Part shown: one piece after another, positions 11,018 to 21,253 of the stretch | How positions within the stretch are numbered: the stretch's first letter is position 1 | Layout: the number at the start of each line of letters is the position of its first letter | DNA from: Lyophyllum atratum | Taxonomy: Eukaryota; Basidiomycota; Agaricomycetes; Agaricales; Lyophyllaceae | DNA: 64,000 nt | NCBI GenBank assembly: GCA_014905825.1 | Contig: JACGCN010000034.1 | Span: forward strand, 62,001 to 126,000 | Direction: 5' to 3' | Position numbers and translations under genes: made by a program | The notes under the pieces: generated by a model | The model's input: only the letters and a program-made list of their open reading frames with translations | Told to the model about the DNA's origin: nothing | Databases searched by the model: none

Positions 11018-12000
11018 TTACAAAAACGCCGGTACCCTCCCACCACCCGTCAGCCTTATCGTCTCCCCATTCACATACGCACAATCCAACGCCCACCGCA
11101 CCGTCTTCGCAAACTCCCCCGGTGTACCAAAGCGTTTGGGGTACAGCACGGCGGCCGAATTCAGTGCGCCCTGCACCTTGTTCGATAGGCTGCCCGTGAG
11201 CGGTGTAGTGAACGGTCCCGGTGCGATGGCAACGACGCGTACGTGGTGACGCGCCAAGTCGCGTGCCATGGGTAGTGCCATGGATCGGATGGCGCCTTTG
11301 GATGCAGCATAAGCGGTCTGCCCAGGCTGGCCTTCGAACTACATGGCGTAAGTTCAAATTGCGCTGGAAAAGAGAATAGGATGTGACATACCGCAGCTTC
11401 GCTAGCAACGAGGATGATGACTCCGCGCTCGCCATCGGGCGTGTCTTCCGGCTTGACGCGTACAAGATGTTCCAGCGCGAGTCGCGTCAGGTGGAACGTC
11501 CCCGTAACATTCACGCCCATCGTCAGATCCCACACATTCGTGCCATGCGGTTTTCCCTTCGCGTTGATCAGCTGTCAGACCGTTGAAATATCAGTAAACA
11601 TTTCCCTTCACCTTCACGATCGAGAAAGGGAAAGGCGAGAAAAAAAGACACGCACTAGCTCGTTCCGCCCTAGCCCCGCACTGTTGATGACCCCCCCTAG
11701 CTCCGCGCCCGTCTCGCAGGTCCACTCAACTACGCGTTTCACCGCCGCCTCAACCTGTCCCACGTCCCGAACGTCCGTCTTCACGAAGATGCAACGCGTA
11801 CTAGGCGGTACAATGGCTGGGAGCGGCGAAACATCAAGGACGGCGACGTATGCATTACCCTCCAGCAGGTCCTTCGCTGTCGCCAGTCCAAGTCCTGACG
11901 ATCTATATGAGGGCGACGACTGAGATGGGTACAAAGGTGCGCAGTGACGAGGTCTGGCTCACCCCCCTGAAACAATGAACGTGCGGTTATCAATCTTCAT
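11018..12000 (-). CDS. short-chain dehydrogenase, HSD10-like (copy A)
   Basis: NAD(P)-dependent SDR closest in pattern to 3-hydroxyacyl-CoA dehydrogenase type 2 (HSD17B10). Four exons: 12000-11963, 11902-11656, 11571-11392, 11338-11018; 261 residues. Landmarks: VSGG-SSGLGLATA nucleotide-binding loop, DVRDV after the second strand, NSAGLG, the central MGVNVTGTF helix, RGVIILVASEAA with the catalytic Ser, FEGQPGQTAYAASKGA with the Tyr-x3-Lys pair, VAIAPGPF and the C-terminal NGETIRL. The C-terminus ends Ala-Phe-Leu, not a peroxisomal signal, unlike its tandem sister. It carries one intron (11572-11655) that the sister lacks. Physiological substrate unknown. Confidence 0.9.
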
Positions 12001-13249
12001 TTATACGCCTATCTGACTTGCGAAGGCGTTTAAGCTTTACACGAACCGGGGAGGGGCGTGCGAGAAGGGCGCTACCTTCGGTACCCAATTTATATCTCGA
12101 CCCAGCGCTCGATTGACCTTCCACAGCGGGCGGGACGGTCAAGGAGGCTGCTGTATTGCCTGATTGGAAGAGTCTGTGTGTTTCTGTTGGAGGCGTGGAC
12201 GCATGGATGGAAATTGAGGAAGATCAGAACTTGCTCTTGCGACATGCAATAGGAAGGGACATGGCATGAAAAGGGGGTATGGACGAGCAAGCCTGATGTG
12301 GGCACGGGGGGGGATATATGTATAACATAATACGTACCGACGGTAGCGGGGTCACTGATGAACGTGGGCGCCCGTATGTTCTTCTTGGGGGCGGCGCCTG
12401 TCCCGCTCTTGGTCCTTACTGTCGCTGAAAGCTTGCTGCGTCACGACAGATACGGCGAGAGTAATGAAAGCGTTCGGAGGGGAAAATGTGATGTGGACGT
12501 GGGGGCGGGCAGCCTTTTCATTATTACTTCGCAGGTTCCTTGCTCCTCGGATCTTTCTCAGATGAGCGGTGGCAACGAGTGACAACATGAGCAGCTGGGT
12601 TAGTGACGAGGATCGCCCATGAGGGATGGGAACATCGCAAGAGTTTTGCCTCCGATGTTCAATTCTCATGCTTGTGCGGCTCGGCTAACTGCCGATCACC
12701 AGATGAGCATTGAGTGGGGTGATGCAATGATGGCTTGTCTATTCTGGAGCTCGAAAGAGCTCTCGGGCCCTGGATGGAGCAAGCGCCTCCTGGCGCCCAA
12801 GTGCAGCCCTGGTCAGGTAGGAGTTCTAGACGCCGGATGGAAGGGAGGACCGGATGGTAGATGCCCGGTTTAAGGGCTTGTCAGAGTCTTGTGGTAAAGG
12901 CAACATCCCACCGCCCCGAGAAGAATTCTTCAAAAGGCTTGCGAAGACATATGATCTGCGCCAAGAACATATTGACGGTTCAAGATGTGCGGTAGCAGTC
13001 CATAGAAGTACACAAAGACTTCTTTGTTCATGGGAATCGCCCAAGGACCGCCTGTAGATCTGACAGAACCCTGCCACGCCGCTTAGTCTGGACAGTCGAT
13101 ACCCTATCATAAACGGCCCGAGAGGAATTGAGGCGAGAATAGAAACAAGTAGATAAGATACAACACTGAAACGCTGGACGTGGACCTGAGATGAGCGGTA
13201 CACAGTGATTGAGAAGCTTTAAACATACCATTCTCGCCCTCAGATACGC
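12001..13249. other. spacer between the two SDR copies
   Basis: Holds the promoter of copy A and the 3' flank of copy B. Open frames here are short, unrecognised and overlap on both strands. No repeat seen. Confidence 0.35.
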
Positions 13250-14155
13250 CTATAACTTCGCCGGTAACCTCCCTGCTCCACTCAGCCGAATCGTCTCCCC
13301 GTTGATATACGCACAGTCCAAGATCCACCTTACAGTCCGCGCAAACTCCAGTGGCTGCCCGAAACGCTGGGGATACACAACACCCTCATTCTCAAGGCTT
13401 TTACGGGCCCTTTCAGGGAAGTTTGCGGTCATGTTACTGGCGAAAACGCCGGGAGCGATGGTGACGACGCGCACAGCGTGTCTTGCAAGGTCACGAGCCA
13501 TAGGAAGCGTCATAGAGCGCAGGGCACCCTTGGTGGCGGAATAGGCAGTTTGTCCCGGCTGGCCTTCGAACTAAGTCAAGTAATGGATAGCATCAAGCAG
13601 TGGTATTGACAAGAACAGAGAGAAGCATACTGCAGCTGCACTTGACACGAATATAATGACGCCACGCTCTCCGTCAGGCGTATTCTCCGGCTCGACCTTG
13701 ATAAGATGTGGAAGCGCGAGTCGAGTAAGGTTGAATGAGCCCGTAAGGTTCACCGAAAGTGCAAAGTCCCAAAGGTCAAGTGAATGAGGATTGTCGTGGG
13801 CATCGAGGATCTTGGCAGCAGTCCCAACACCTGCGCAGTTTATGACACCACCAAGGGGTGCGTGTGTCTCGGCAGCCCATGCTGCTGTAGCATCCACTGC
13901 AGATTGAATTTGGGCGACATCTGTTATGTCTGTTTGGATGAATTTGGTGTGGGAAGATGGAAGGCTGGCATCTTCTGGTGGCGGCGAGCGGTCGAGGACG
14001 GCAACGAATGCTTTCAAGCTTAGGAGATCGTGCACGGTGGCTAGGCCGAGGCCAGATGACCTGATAGGTTTGTTTATAGATAAGTGAGGGGTACGAAATG
14101 GTGAAAGAGATACTGACCCACCAGATACAATGAACGTGCGGTTCTCAATCTTCAT
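13250..14155 (-). CDS. short-chain dehydrogenase, HSD10-like with PTS1 (copy B)
   Basis: Tandem paralogue of the gene at 11018-12000. Three exons: 14155-14118, 14060-13631, 13570-13250; 262 residues. Same landmarks: SSGLGLATV loop, TDITDV, NCAGVG, LSVNLTGSF, RGVIIFVSSAAA, FEGQPGQTAY-x3-K active site, TIAPGVF, NGETIRL. It ends Pro-Ala-Lys-Leu; -AKL is a good type 1 peroxisomal targeting signal, so this copy is predicted to act in the peroxisome, perhaps in fatty acid beta-oxidation or a related short-chain 3-hydroxyacyl-CoA step. The start ATG begins MKIENRTFIVSGG, matching MKIDNRTFIVSGG of copy A, which fixes both starts. Confidence 0.9.
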
Positions 14156-15221
14156 CGCAGCGGAATAAGTTGATGTAAGCCTGAGGACACTGCGAAGACT
14201 GGTATAGGGCTTGATTCCGTATGCTGTCTTCAGTGAAGAGCCAGCCCAGGCTGTAGCTGTGATCGCTTACCTCTGTATATGATTTGGATAGGTTCGGAAG
14301 GATAGGAATGGGGAGTTCGAGCGACGTCTCAAAAGGGTGCCGGGTAAGGTGAGCCGGTCCAACGTGCCATCATCGTCACGCTCAACTCCGCATCAATTTC
14401 TACCTCCAAACCCTGCCTTGAACCTTCCAACTTTGACTAGTACTGTTTATTCATTGCTATATTGCCAGATGTCGTCTGCTGGCCAGGACCTCATATTGAT
14501 ACGTCTTTATGATTCTCCCCTTTACGAAATCTCCCCAAAAACTTTACCTTTGCTGGAATGGTCCTGTTACCCGTAATTATTCGTTGTTCTGCGCGAAAAG
14601 TGCACTGATTCAACCACGTTGCGCATATCTCACTATCACACGCAGAAGGAGGTCCAGAACCCGCGAAAACACCCAAACGATGTATTTTCTTTAAGCTGGT
14701 GGTCCATTTTCAGATACTCCGAGCTGCTCTTCAAACCCACAGCGAATCAGTTTAGATGTGAATCAAGCTACTCACCCGCGATTGCGTTCTCTCGTCGATG
14801 TAGGTCATGCCAAAGCTAGGAAGCTGATAGGGGAGGTAGAGGGCGGCGATAAATTGGATAGTTGGGTGAAGGTATGCGATACCAAACGACTGTAGGTAAC
14901 AACTTTGAAAGGCCTATCGAATGGTCGAAAGACGCAAGAGGATCCGCAGACATCAGGCATTGTCAACCCCTAAATGCAAGGTAAGTATGATGTGACATGG
15001 ACATGCGCGAAAAACACGGGCATCTCGTCGGCCTGTAAAGTTCTGTTCGCACCCAACGTCCGCTCATATCGGTGTCTTCAGACAACGCAGCAGACCCTGA
15101 GGCCGTAATATGGCCCGTCCGCGTGGCAGACGTGGGTCACGTCAGTGGCGATTCTGAATTACGGTAGCTACATAATCAACACTGCGCGCTCCGCAGGACA
15201 CTCCTTGCTTCATCCCATTCC
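14156..15221. other. intergenic, divergent promoters of SDR copy B and P450
   Basis: Two divergently transcribed genes share this 1.07 kb. No supported gene inside; open frames of 60-80 codons are unrecognised. Just upstream of the P450 ATG the bases share words with the same position before P450 copy 2 (CCTTGCT...ACC/CATCC), remnants of common ancestry. Confidence 0.35.
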
Positions 15222-17376
15222 ATGGCCTGGCCTGTTCTTCAAATCGTTGCTTTTTCTGTGGTAGCCCTAGTTTTCCTGAGACACCGACTCTCGAGGAAAC
15301 ACATTCCACTTCCTCCTGGTCCTCCTGCAGACCCCCTCATTGGTCATCTTCTAAGGATCCCTCCTGCGGGCCAGGACGTTTTCTTCCACGAGTTAGGCAA
15401 ATTATACGGTGCGCTACGTGAATACTCTCCAACGCAGAAGTTGACATTCCTCACTAGGCGACGTGGTTCACCTCAATGTTCTGGGTAAAACCCTGATTAT
15501 ATTGAATAGTGTCCAAGCGGCCACCGATTTACTTGACAAGCGAAGCCACAACTATAGCGATAGGCCCTATTTTCCCATAGCGAACCTGTACTTCCTCATC
15601 TAGTCCACGCTATGGACAAGGCTGACGCCAATTTTACCCGAACAGGTGGGGAATAGGAGACACACTGCTTATCTTGAAATACGGGGAGGAGTTCCGCTCG
15701 CAGCGGAAATTGATCCAACAATACTTTCGCCAGGAGAAGCGTAAGGATCATCGTCCCATCCAAATCCGAGAGGCGCGCATTCTCGCCCAGAACCTTCTCA
15801 CGACGCCCGAAAACAGAGCAGATCTCTTAGTGCGGTATTACTCATGCTCTCCTTCCAAGTTTGTTCGATGAATTTATCGCTTACCAGATTTTCGACCGCT
15901 GTTATTATCGACATAGCTTATGGACATCGGGGTGTCTCTAGCGACGATCCGTACGTCAAAATAGCTGTAGACTGCAGCCATGCGACAGCCGAAGCAGGTC
16001 CTGCAGGTGGGACGCCTGTGGATCTGTTCCCATTTCGTGAGTCCCGACATGGCTTCGTCTGCGATAGCCGTGAACGCCGTTAAACCCGTAGTTCGACACT
16101 TCCCGTCCTGGTTTCCGGGGACATACTACGCCACTCTTGCGCGGAGCGTATCTGGTAGATTCCAGAAACTCAAGGAATACCCGTTTTCACAGGTTATGGA
16201 GCAGATGGTTCGTTCACCACTGATGAAAGGAACTTTTGGTGGCTGATAGCGCGTATAGGCCCAAGGGACGGCGAAACCATCCTTTTTAGCAACTCAATTA
16301 GAGGCTCTGAGCAATGATGGGGGACCGGAAGATATGGTCAAGATCAAACAAATTCAAGCTGCTTCTGCCATTATATATATCGGAGGTGCAGAAACTGTAG
16401 GTCGCGCAACTACTCGCCGAGGACTTCATTGAGGGACAGGCTTGGATCTAGATATCATCGTCACTCGGGTTCTTCTTCTTGGCAATGGTTCTCTATCCTG
16501 AGTGCCAACTCAGAGCACAGGAGGAGATTGATTCGGTGATAGGTTCCAGCCGCCTGCCGGAATTCTATGACTGGGAGAGTTTACCGTATCTGGAATGTGT
16601 CATGCAAGAAACACTCCGGTTTGTTACATGTTTTCTTTGAAGTTTCCGTGTCACTAACAACTCTATAAGATGGAATAATGCGCTTCCGGCAGGTCTACAG
16701 GCCCTCACCTCTGTGCATTTATTTCTATTGAATCATCCACGCCAGGCGTACCACACAGCGCGCTAGAAGACGACATTTATAACGGCATGCTGATTCCCAA
16801 GGGGTCCACCATCATCGCCAATACAAGGTACGCCTCACCTTCCAAGTGTATATTCTTACTCGTCGTTGATGTATATCCTGGAGGTCCATGACCCTGGACG
16901 AGTCGGTCTACAAAGACCCTTCCACTTTTGACCCTACGCGATTTTTACCAGCCCCAGCAGGTCGAGCGGAGCCTTACCCCATCGGACCCTTTGGCTTCGG
17001 GAGAAGGTGAGTTGTTGGAGTGGCATTGGACCTCAACCGCATCACGACTCACGAATGCCTGGCTTCTGGAAGGGTATGCCCAGGTCGTCACCTGGCGGAC
17101 GACAGCCTTTGGATCGTGATTGCGACCGTCTTGGCTACGATGTCGATCTCGAAAGCCGTAGGCAAGGATGGCGAGGAAATAATACCAGACTCTGTCCCCG
17201 TCACCATTGGACCAACCAGGTAAATTGTCGAGTCGATTCGAGCTTATTCCTCAATCAATTCTTTCTTTGCTGACATGTTCCGGTGTAGCCACCCAACTCC
17301 TTTCCCCTGTCGTCTAGAACCTAGGAACGAGACCGCATCCGGTCTTCTCAAGCAGGTCCCAGAAAGCGGATACTAA
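15222..17376 (+). CDS. cytochrome P450 (copy 1, intact)
   Basis: Membrane-anchored microsomal monooxygenase. Twelve exons: 15222-15408, 15458-15587, 15646-15834, 15888-16036, 16092-16207, 16259-16396, 16452-16618, 16670-16692, 16746-16827, 16884-17006, 17073-17219, 17289-17376; phases agree, 512 residues, no stop. N-terminal hydrophobic helix, then the proline hinge PLPPGPPADPLIGH. I-helix region IYIGGAETISSSLGFFFLAM has Ala-Glu-Thr in place of the usual A/G-G-x-D/E-T-T. ExxR-type K helix is seen as ETLR. PERF-like region FDPTRFLP. Heme loop FGFGRR-VCPGR, split by an intron just before the Val-Cys. Typical of basidiomycete CYP families such as the CYP5144/CYP64-like groups, but I do not assign one. 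An inverted paralogue lies at 45053-47208. Substrate unknown. Confidence 0.93.
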
Positions 17377-17793
17377 TACCATTTTTGTACAACCCACTCA
17401 AGCAGCTAGTAATGTGCCCTCACAATGTATTCGTCTTGGCTCAACCATCTTGTATCAGAGTTTTTCAAGCGATAGAATCCTCAGGGAGACCATATCAGTA
17501 CTGGGCTTGAATGTCGACCGCTACCAAGCCCCTCGATTCGCGTCTGATGAGGCTAGTGACTGAAATATTTCTATCATGTTGTCTATCTTGACTGGAGATG
17601 TATGAAAATCGAGATACCCGGACACTCGCTGAGACCCTTGAGAAAGCGACGAGGAGTCTTGGCACGTAAAATGACTGTAACACTATGTCAGTTGCTGCTC
17701 CTGTAGATCTAAGGTCCATTCGGTACTCGACCATAGCGACGGTCTACATATAATATACATACTCCTAGAGTGATCAAAGAGTAAGAGAATTGC
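17377..17793. other. P450 copy 1 3' flank with empty transposon target site
   Basis: About 17377-17565 is homologous to the flank of P450 copy 2. The TA at 17428-17429 (in ACAATGTATTCGTC) corresponds to the site where the Plavaka element entered copy 2. No gene seen. Confidence 0.75.
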
Positions 17794-18668
17794 CTATCCC
17801 TGCAATGCTCTAGAACGATAACCTTGGAATAATCGTAGGATCAAGAAATAAAGGAAAACCGAAGCAGGTAGAGGATGATCACGGAACACTTGACGAGACA
17901 CAGAAACGATCCCATCGACAGCAGACCCATACACACCGGGCCTCGAAGCAAGGACGTAACCACCCCGCAATCGATGAAATGCATCTCCAATTCCCGGAAG
18001 AGCGACGACAGCGATCCAAGGCACGGCGTTGGGATGGGCAGGATGAGTTGGGGATGGCGACACGTATTGATAGGTCGTTGTGTGGTACTGGCAATCCCTG
18101 TAGGTCGATGTTTGCTGCCCAATGTCTACGAAGCTGCCGTCATGGATGGCAACGTTGTTTGCACCGGCGAACGAATTGGCGGTGCCGGATGCCCCTGCCT
18201 GCGTCTGACGACCCGACGTATACACTGTTTCAGTATCTGCAGACCGATCTCCGTGATTCGAGGGTTCATCCTCGTCTGCAGTGAATTTGGATTCGGAAGA
18301 CGGATGACCCGCGGGAACGGGAAGATCGCTCTTCGTCTGTGCGGCAGATGCTCCGGCAGCCGAATGATCTGCGCTGAGTGCTACCAGCGTCTAACGTCAG
18401 GGTCAAAAGACTCGTTCAATACCCGCAGAAGCGCCAGGAGAGATTAAGACGACCTACTTTATAGGCCTGCCTTGCAGCCGCCTCCCTTGCAGCCGCCTTA
18501 GTGGTTCCTACACCAATTCCTTTGACTTCGTCGTCAACTAGGCGGTACGCTGGTGAGATCAGTCGAGTTGAGGAAACAGGACGACATACTCCGGTATTCG
18601 GTGGTCCACAATGGATTGTTCCTTGGGCCGCTACGGGACTGCAAGCACCTCAGAGGGAAATGTCCCAT
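17794..18668 (-). CDS. dsRNA-binding-domain protein with NLR-type motif and hydrophobic tail
   Basis: Three minus-strand exons, 18668-18590, 18549-18458, 18390-17794; phases agree, 255 residues. Residues about 9-57 resemble a dsRBM: helix 1 RCLQSRSG, strand NPLWTTEYR, strand TYRLVDDEVKGIG, then GTTKAAAREAAARQAYK, the basic-Ala helix 2 that contacts RNA in known domains. A Ser/Asp-rich linker follows. Then comes SFAGANNVAIHDGSFVDIG (about 18098-18176), matching motifs in the NB-ARC and NACHT proteins nearby. The C-terminus has hydrophobic stretches (VPWIAVVALPGIG, FLYFLILRLF) that may touch membrane. The start ATG gives an incomplete helix 1, so an upstream exon is possible. Role unknown; effector or adaptor of an NLR is an inference. 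Confidence 0.65.
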
Positions 18669-19035
18669 TCTTGCAAGACCTAGCATGGAAATTGGTTACG
18701 GGTCCCGTGAAAAGAAAAGACAAGATGATGTTTCACAGTTTTCCAGACGGATCCTGGAGGTGGCAGCTTTAGACTTGATGAGCGGAACGTTCGCTGTTGA
18801 AGACGATGGGGAGACGTACTCGTCGACATCGGGAGCTTCGAGAAAGACAAAAGACTCAAGCTGGGGCCGCCAGCGAGTGGTGCTTTTAATCACCACAGCA
18901 TTTTCGTGGGATCATGCCGGTAATCCCGGCCTTTTGCATAACACAATTGTCAATAAGTACACTTTGGGAAGGCGGTATCCTGACTTGGGAGCCTTTGGGC
19001 TCGCTGTTGCGCACCTTCCACTCGCGGGATTAGAT
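18669..19035. other. spacer upstream of the dsRBM gene
   Basis: A 66-codon minus-strand open frame (18696-18896) is not recognised and could be an upstream exon of the dsRBM gene, but no good splice junction was found. Nothing else seen. Confidence 0.25.
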
Positions 19036-19560
19036 CATATGATGAGCCTTTGAGGATATTTCTTTGGGTATTATCGAGGGGGACGCGACATTCTGTTGAG
19101 CCACGAGGGAGAGGAGGATTGAAGACTCGAGGAGAAATGCATATTGGTGCCATAGTTGATGACAGGAACGCGAGTTCAGATATAGTTTTGCCTTCCGCAC
19201 CTTTCACTCAAGAGATTCGGTGAGATATGATTAATATCTCTTCTTGGTGTCATCGAGAGAGACGCGATATCTGCTGAGCCACAAGGGAGAGGATCGACGA
19301 CTCGAGGAGAAATGCATACTGGTGCCATAGTTGATAATAGGAACGCGAACGTAGATAGGAATGTGCCTTCCGCACTATTCACTCACAAATGAGATGATGG
19401 ATATTTCTTCTTGGTGTTATCGAAAGTGACGCGCGCTTCCGCTGAGCCTTAAAAAGGGGCAGGAGGATCCAGGACTCCAGGAGCGATGCATATTTCTGCC
19501 ATAGTTGATAAATGGAACAGAGAAAGAAACGTACCCTTTCAGGTGCTGGACGGACTGCGG
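19036..19560. repeat. diverged tandem repeat, three ~175-bp units
   Basis: Units about 19036-19210, 19211-19385 and 19386-19560. Shared words in each: GGATATTTCTT/ATATCTCTTCTTGGTGT, ATCGA(g)AG..GACGCG, GCTGAGCC, GAGGAGAAATGCATA (third unit GGAGCGATGCATA), GTGCCATAGTTGAT, and CCTTCCGCAC..TTCACTCA at the end of units 1 and 2. The period (175) is not a multiple of three, so the similar peptides read on the minus strand in each unit are not in one frame. Lies just downstream of SEC72 on the minus strand. Function unknown. Confidence 0.75.
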
Positions 19561-19709
19561 CGATTCTCCCAACTTTCGTTGCCCATCTGACAAAAATCGT
19601 GCTGGTCGGGTCTCCGTTGAAAAGTGAAAGGCATGGCTGGAAATAAAGATACACTGTACACAGGAAAGCCACTCGCAACTCGACCAACAGATCAAGAGAC
19701 AGCACATCG

Positions 19710-20605
19710 TTACACAGCAATGGGCTGTCGGGTTTTCTCCTGAAGCCTCGCCTCGCGCTTCGTATTCTCCATCCTCTTCTCAAACTTCTCAATCTCCGCC
19801 AGGAAGGAGATAAGTTCCTGTAGACATATCGTAAGCAACTATTCTTCAGTAGGGAGGGAAAGCACATACGGTATTCGTCGGGTCAAACGACAACCCGAGC
19901 TTAACAGCCTCCGCCGCGTCCCTCAGCCTATTCATCCCCAACAGCGCCTTCGCCTTCCTAAAGTGGCCCTTACTCCATGTTCTTCGGACCTGGATGACAG
20001 CCTCCGCGTCCGCCAGAGCCGAGACATAGTCATGCGCCTCGTAGAATGCGGCGGACCGGTTGGAGACGACGGTGGAGAGCTCCTCGCGCATGAGCTGGTT
20101 GGTCTCCCAGGGCGGGCGGGAGACGGCGATGCTAGCGGCGGTGGTGTAGCGATTGATGGCGGCGGTGTGGAGGGACGATTTGAATAGCGTCTGATTGGAT
20201 AGAATTAATTTAGAGATCAGAGACGTAATGCATTTTACAAAGTGACGAAGATGAACGCACGTTTCCTTCGTCTTTCGTCGTAGTTACTAATTGGGTCACT
20301 TTCTGTGTGACGATGTTCGCTGGCGGTGGACACAGGAGACCGGGGTTCATCGCGAGAAGAGTAGAGAGGCGGTTGAGGCCTACGAAGTCGACGCCGCACG
20401 GAACGCATTTTTCGAGATGGTGGTCAAGGCAGTATGCGGTGTTTCTATCTTCGGAGAGGGAGAGTGCAACAGGTCGGTAGTCCTCGTCAATGAGGGCTTG
20501 GAGGACGGGGTCCGGGGTGGGCATTACAGGCGATTGGGGCGCCTGCTCATGGGAGTGGGAGTGGGAGTGCTCTTCGCCGGGTGCGTGGGTGTGCGAGTGC
20601 GACAT
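19710..20605 (-). CDS. sec72: Sec72, TPR subunit of the ER Sec62/63 translocon
   Basis: Peripheral subunit that helps post-translational protein import into the ER by binding chaperones. Three exons: 20605-20261, 20190-19870, 19817-19710; 257 residues. N-terminus is His-rich (MSHSHTHAPGEEHSHSHSH), common in basidiomycete orthologues, and fixes the start over an upstream open stretch that lacks a better ATG. Family signatures: HLEKCVPCGVDFVGLN, MNPGLLCPPP, then the TPR region KDEGN-TLFKSSLHTAAINRYT, AVSRPPWETNQLMREEL, VVSNRSAAFYEAHDYVSALADA and WSKGHFRKAKALLGMNRL. Complete. The tandem repeat at 19036-19560 lies just behind it. Confidence 0.9.
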
Positions 20606-21253
20606 GGTAGGCTGAGGCAAACCGAGGGCGGTGACGACCTGACTGCCACGTCTGGTTAATTGGTCTGTTTGCATCGTCCGGCGATGCCAAATATGCCCGG
20701 GCCGGCTGGCTATATCTCACCTTTGCTTCGATGTTGCTTCGATGTGTGCTCAACAGTACTAGTCTGCTGCACGCAGCCTTAGCTATGAAGATTCAGGCTA
20801 TAACTCTTGACCATAAGGTGAATCAATCGCTGATCAGCTCTTAGGCTGACTGACCAAATGGCAAATCCGCTTTTTTTATCAGCCTATCTTACTAGCTCAT
20901 GCCCTCAAACCGCCAGTGGGCGTCTGAAAGCTGCGAGAACATCGCGATGGGCTATAAGATAGAATACAGGGACTCTCTTGTTGACGCTCCATCCGCAACT
21001 TAGCAGGGGCTGAGCAGGCCGCAGGTACTGTAATTCCTCTGGGCCCTTCCTTGAAGTACCTCGCATCCATCCAAATTTGAAGTCCGCTCAAATGAAGTTC
21101 GGAATCGAACTGAGCTGCAGTTGGCATGGATAATGAGCATAGCTGCGGTGTTGCCTTGCCTTGCCTTGCCTCTGCCTTGCATTCTGGTGAACTGAATAAC
21201 CACGCTCCATTTACAACGACAACTGGATTCTGGTGGCTCCGGCAGGAACCACC
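20606..21253. other. spacer with tRNA debris and CCTTG microsatellite
   Basis: Contains a tRNA-Lys 3' remnant (about 20889-20953, listed separately) and an imperfect CCTTG pentamer run at about 21152-21180. No gene seen. Confidence 0.5.
20889..20953 (+). pseudogene. degenerate tRNA-Lys fragment
   Basis: CGTCTGAAAGCTGCGAG followed by CGCGATGGGCTAT matches the 3' half of the tRNA-Lys genes here (CATCTGAAGGCTGCGAG, then CGCGGTGGGCTAT), and TAGCTCA just upstream recalls the D-arm. The T-loop TTCGACC has become AACAT and the 5' acceptor strand is missing, so it cannot be functional. Confidence 0.65.

Noticed and set aside
11614..11934. Read-through of the extra intron in SDR copy A as coding
   Set aside because: It runs into an in-frame stop after NELVRVFF; splicing restores the family alignment.
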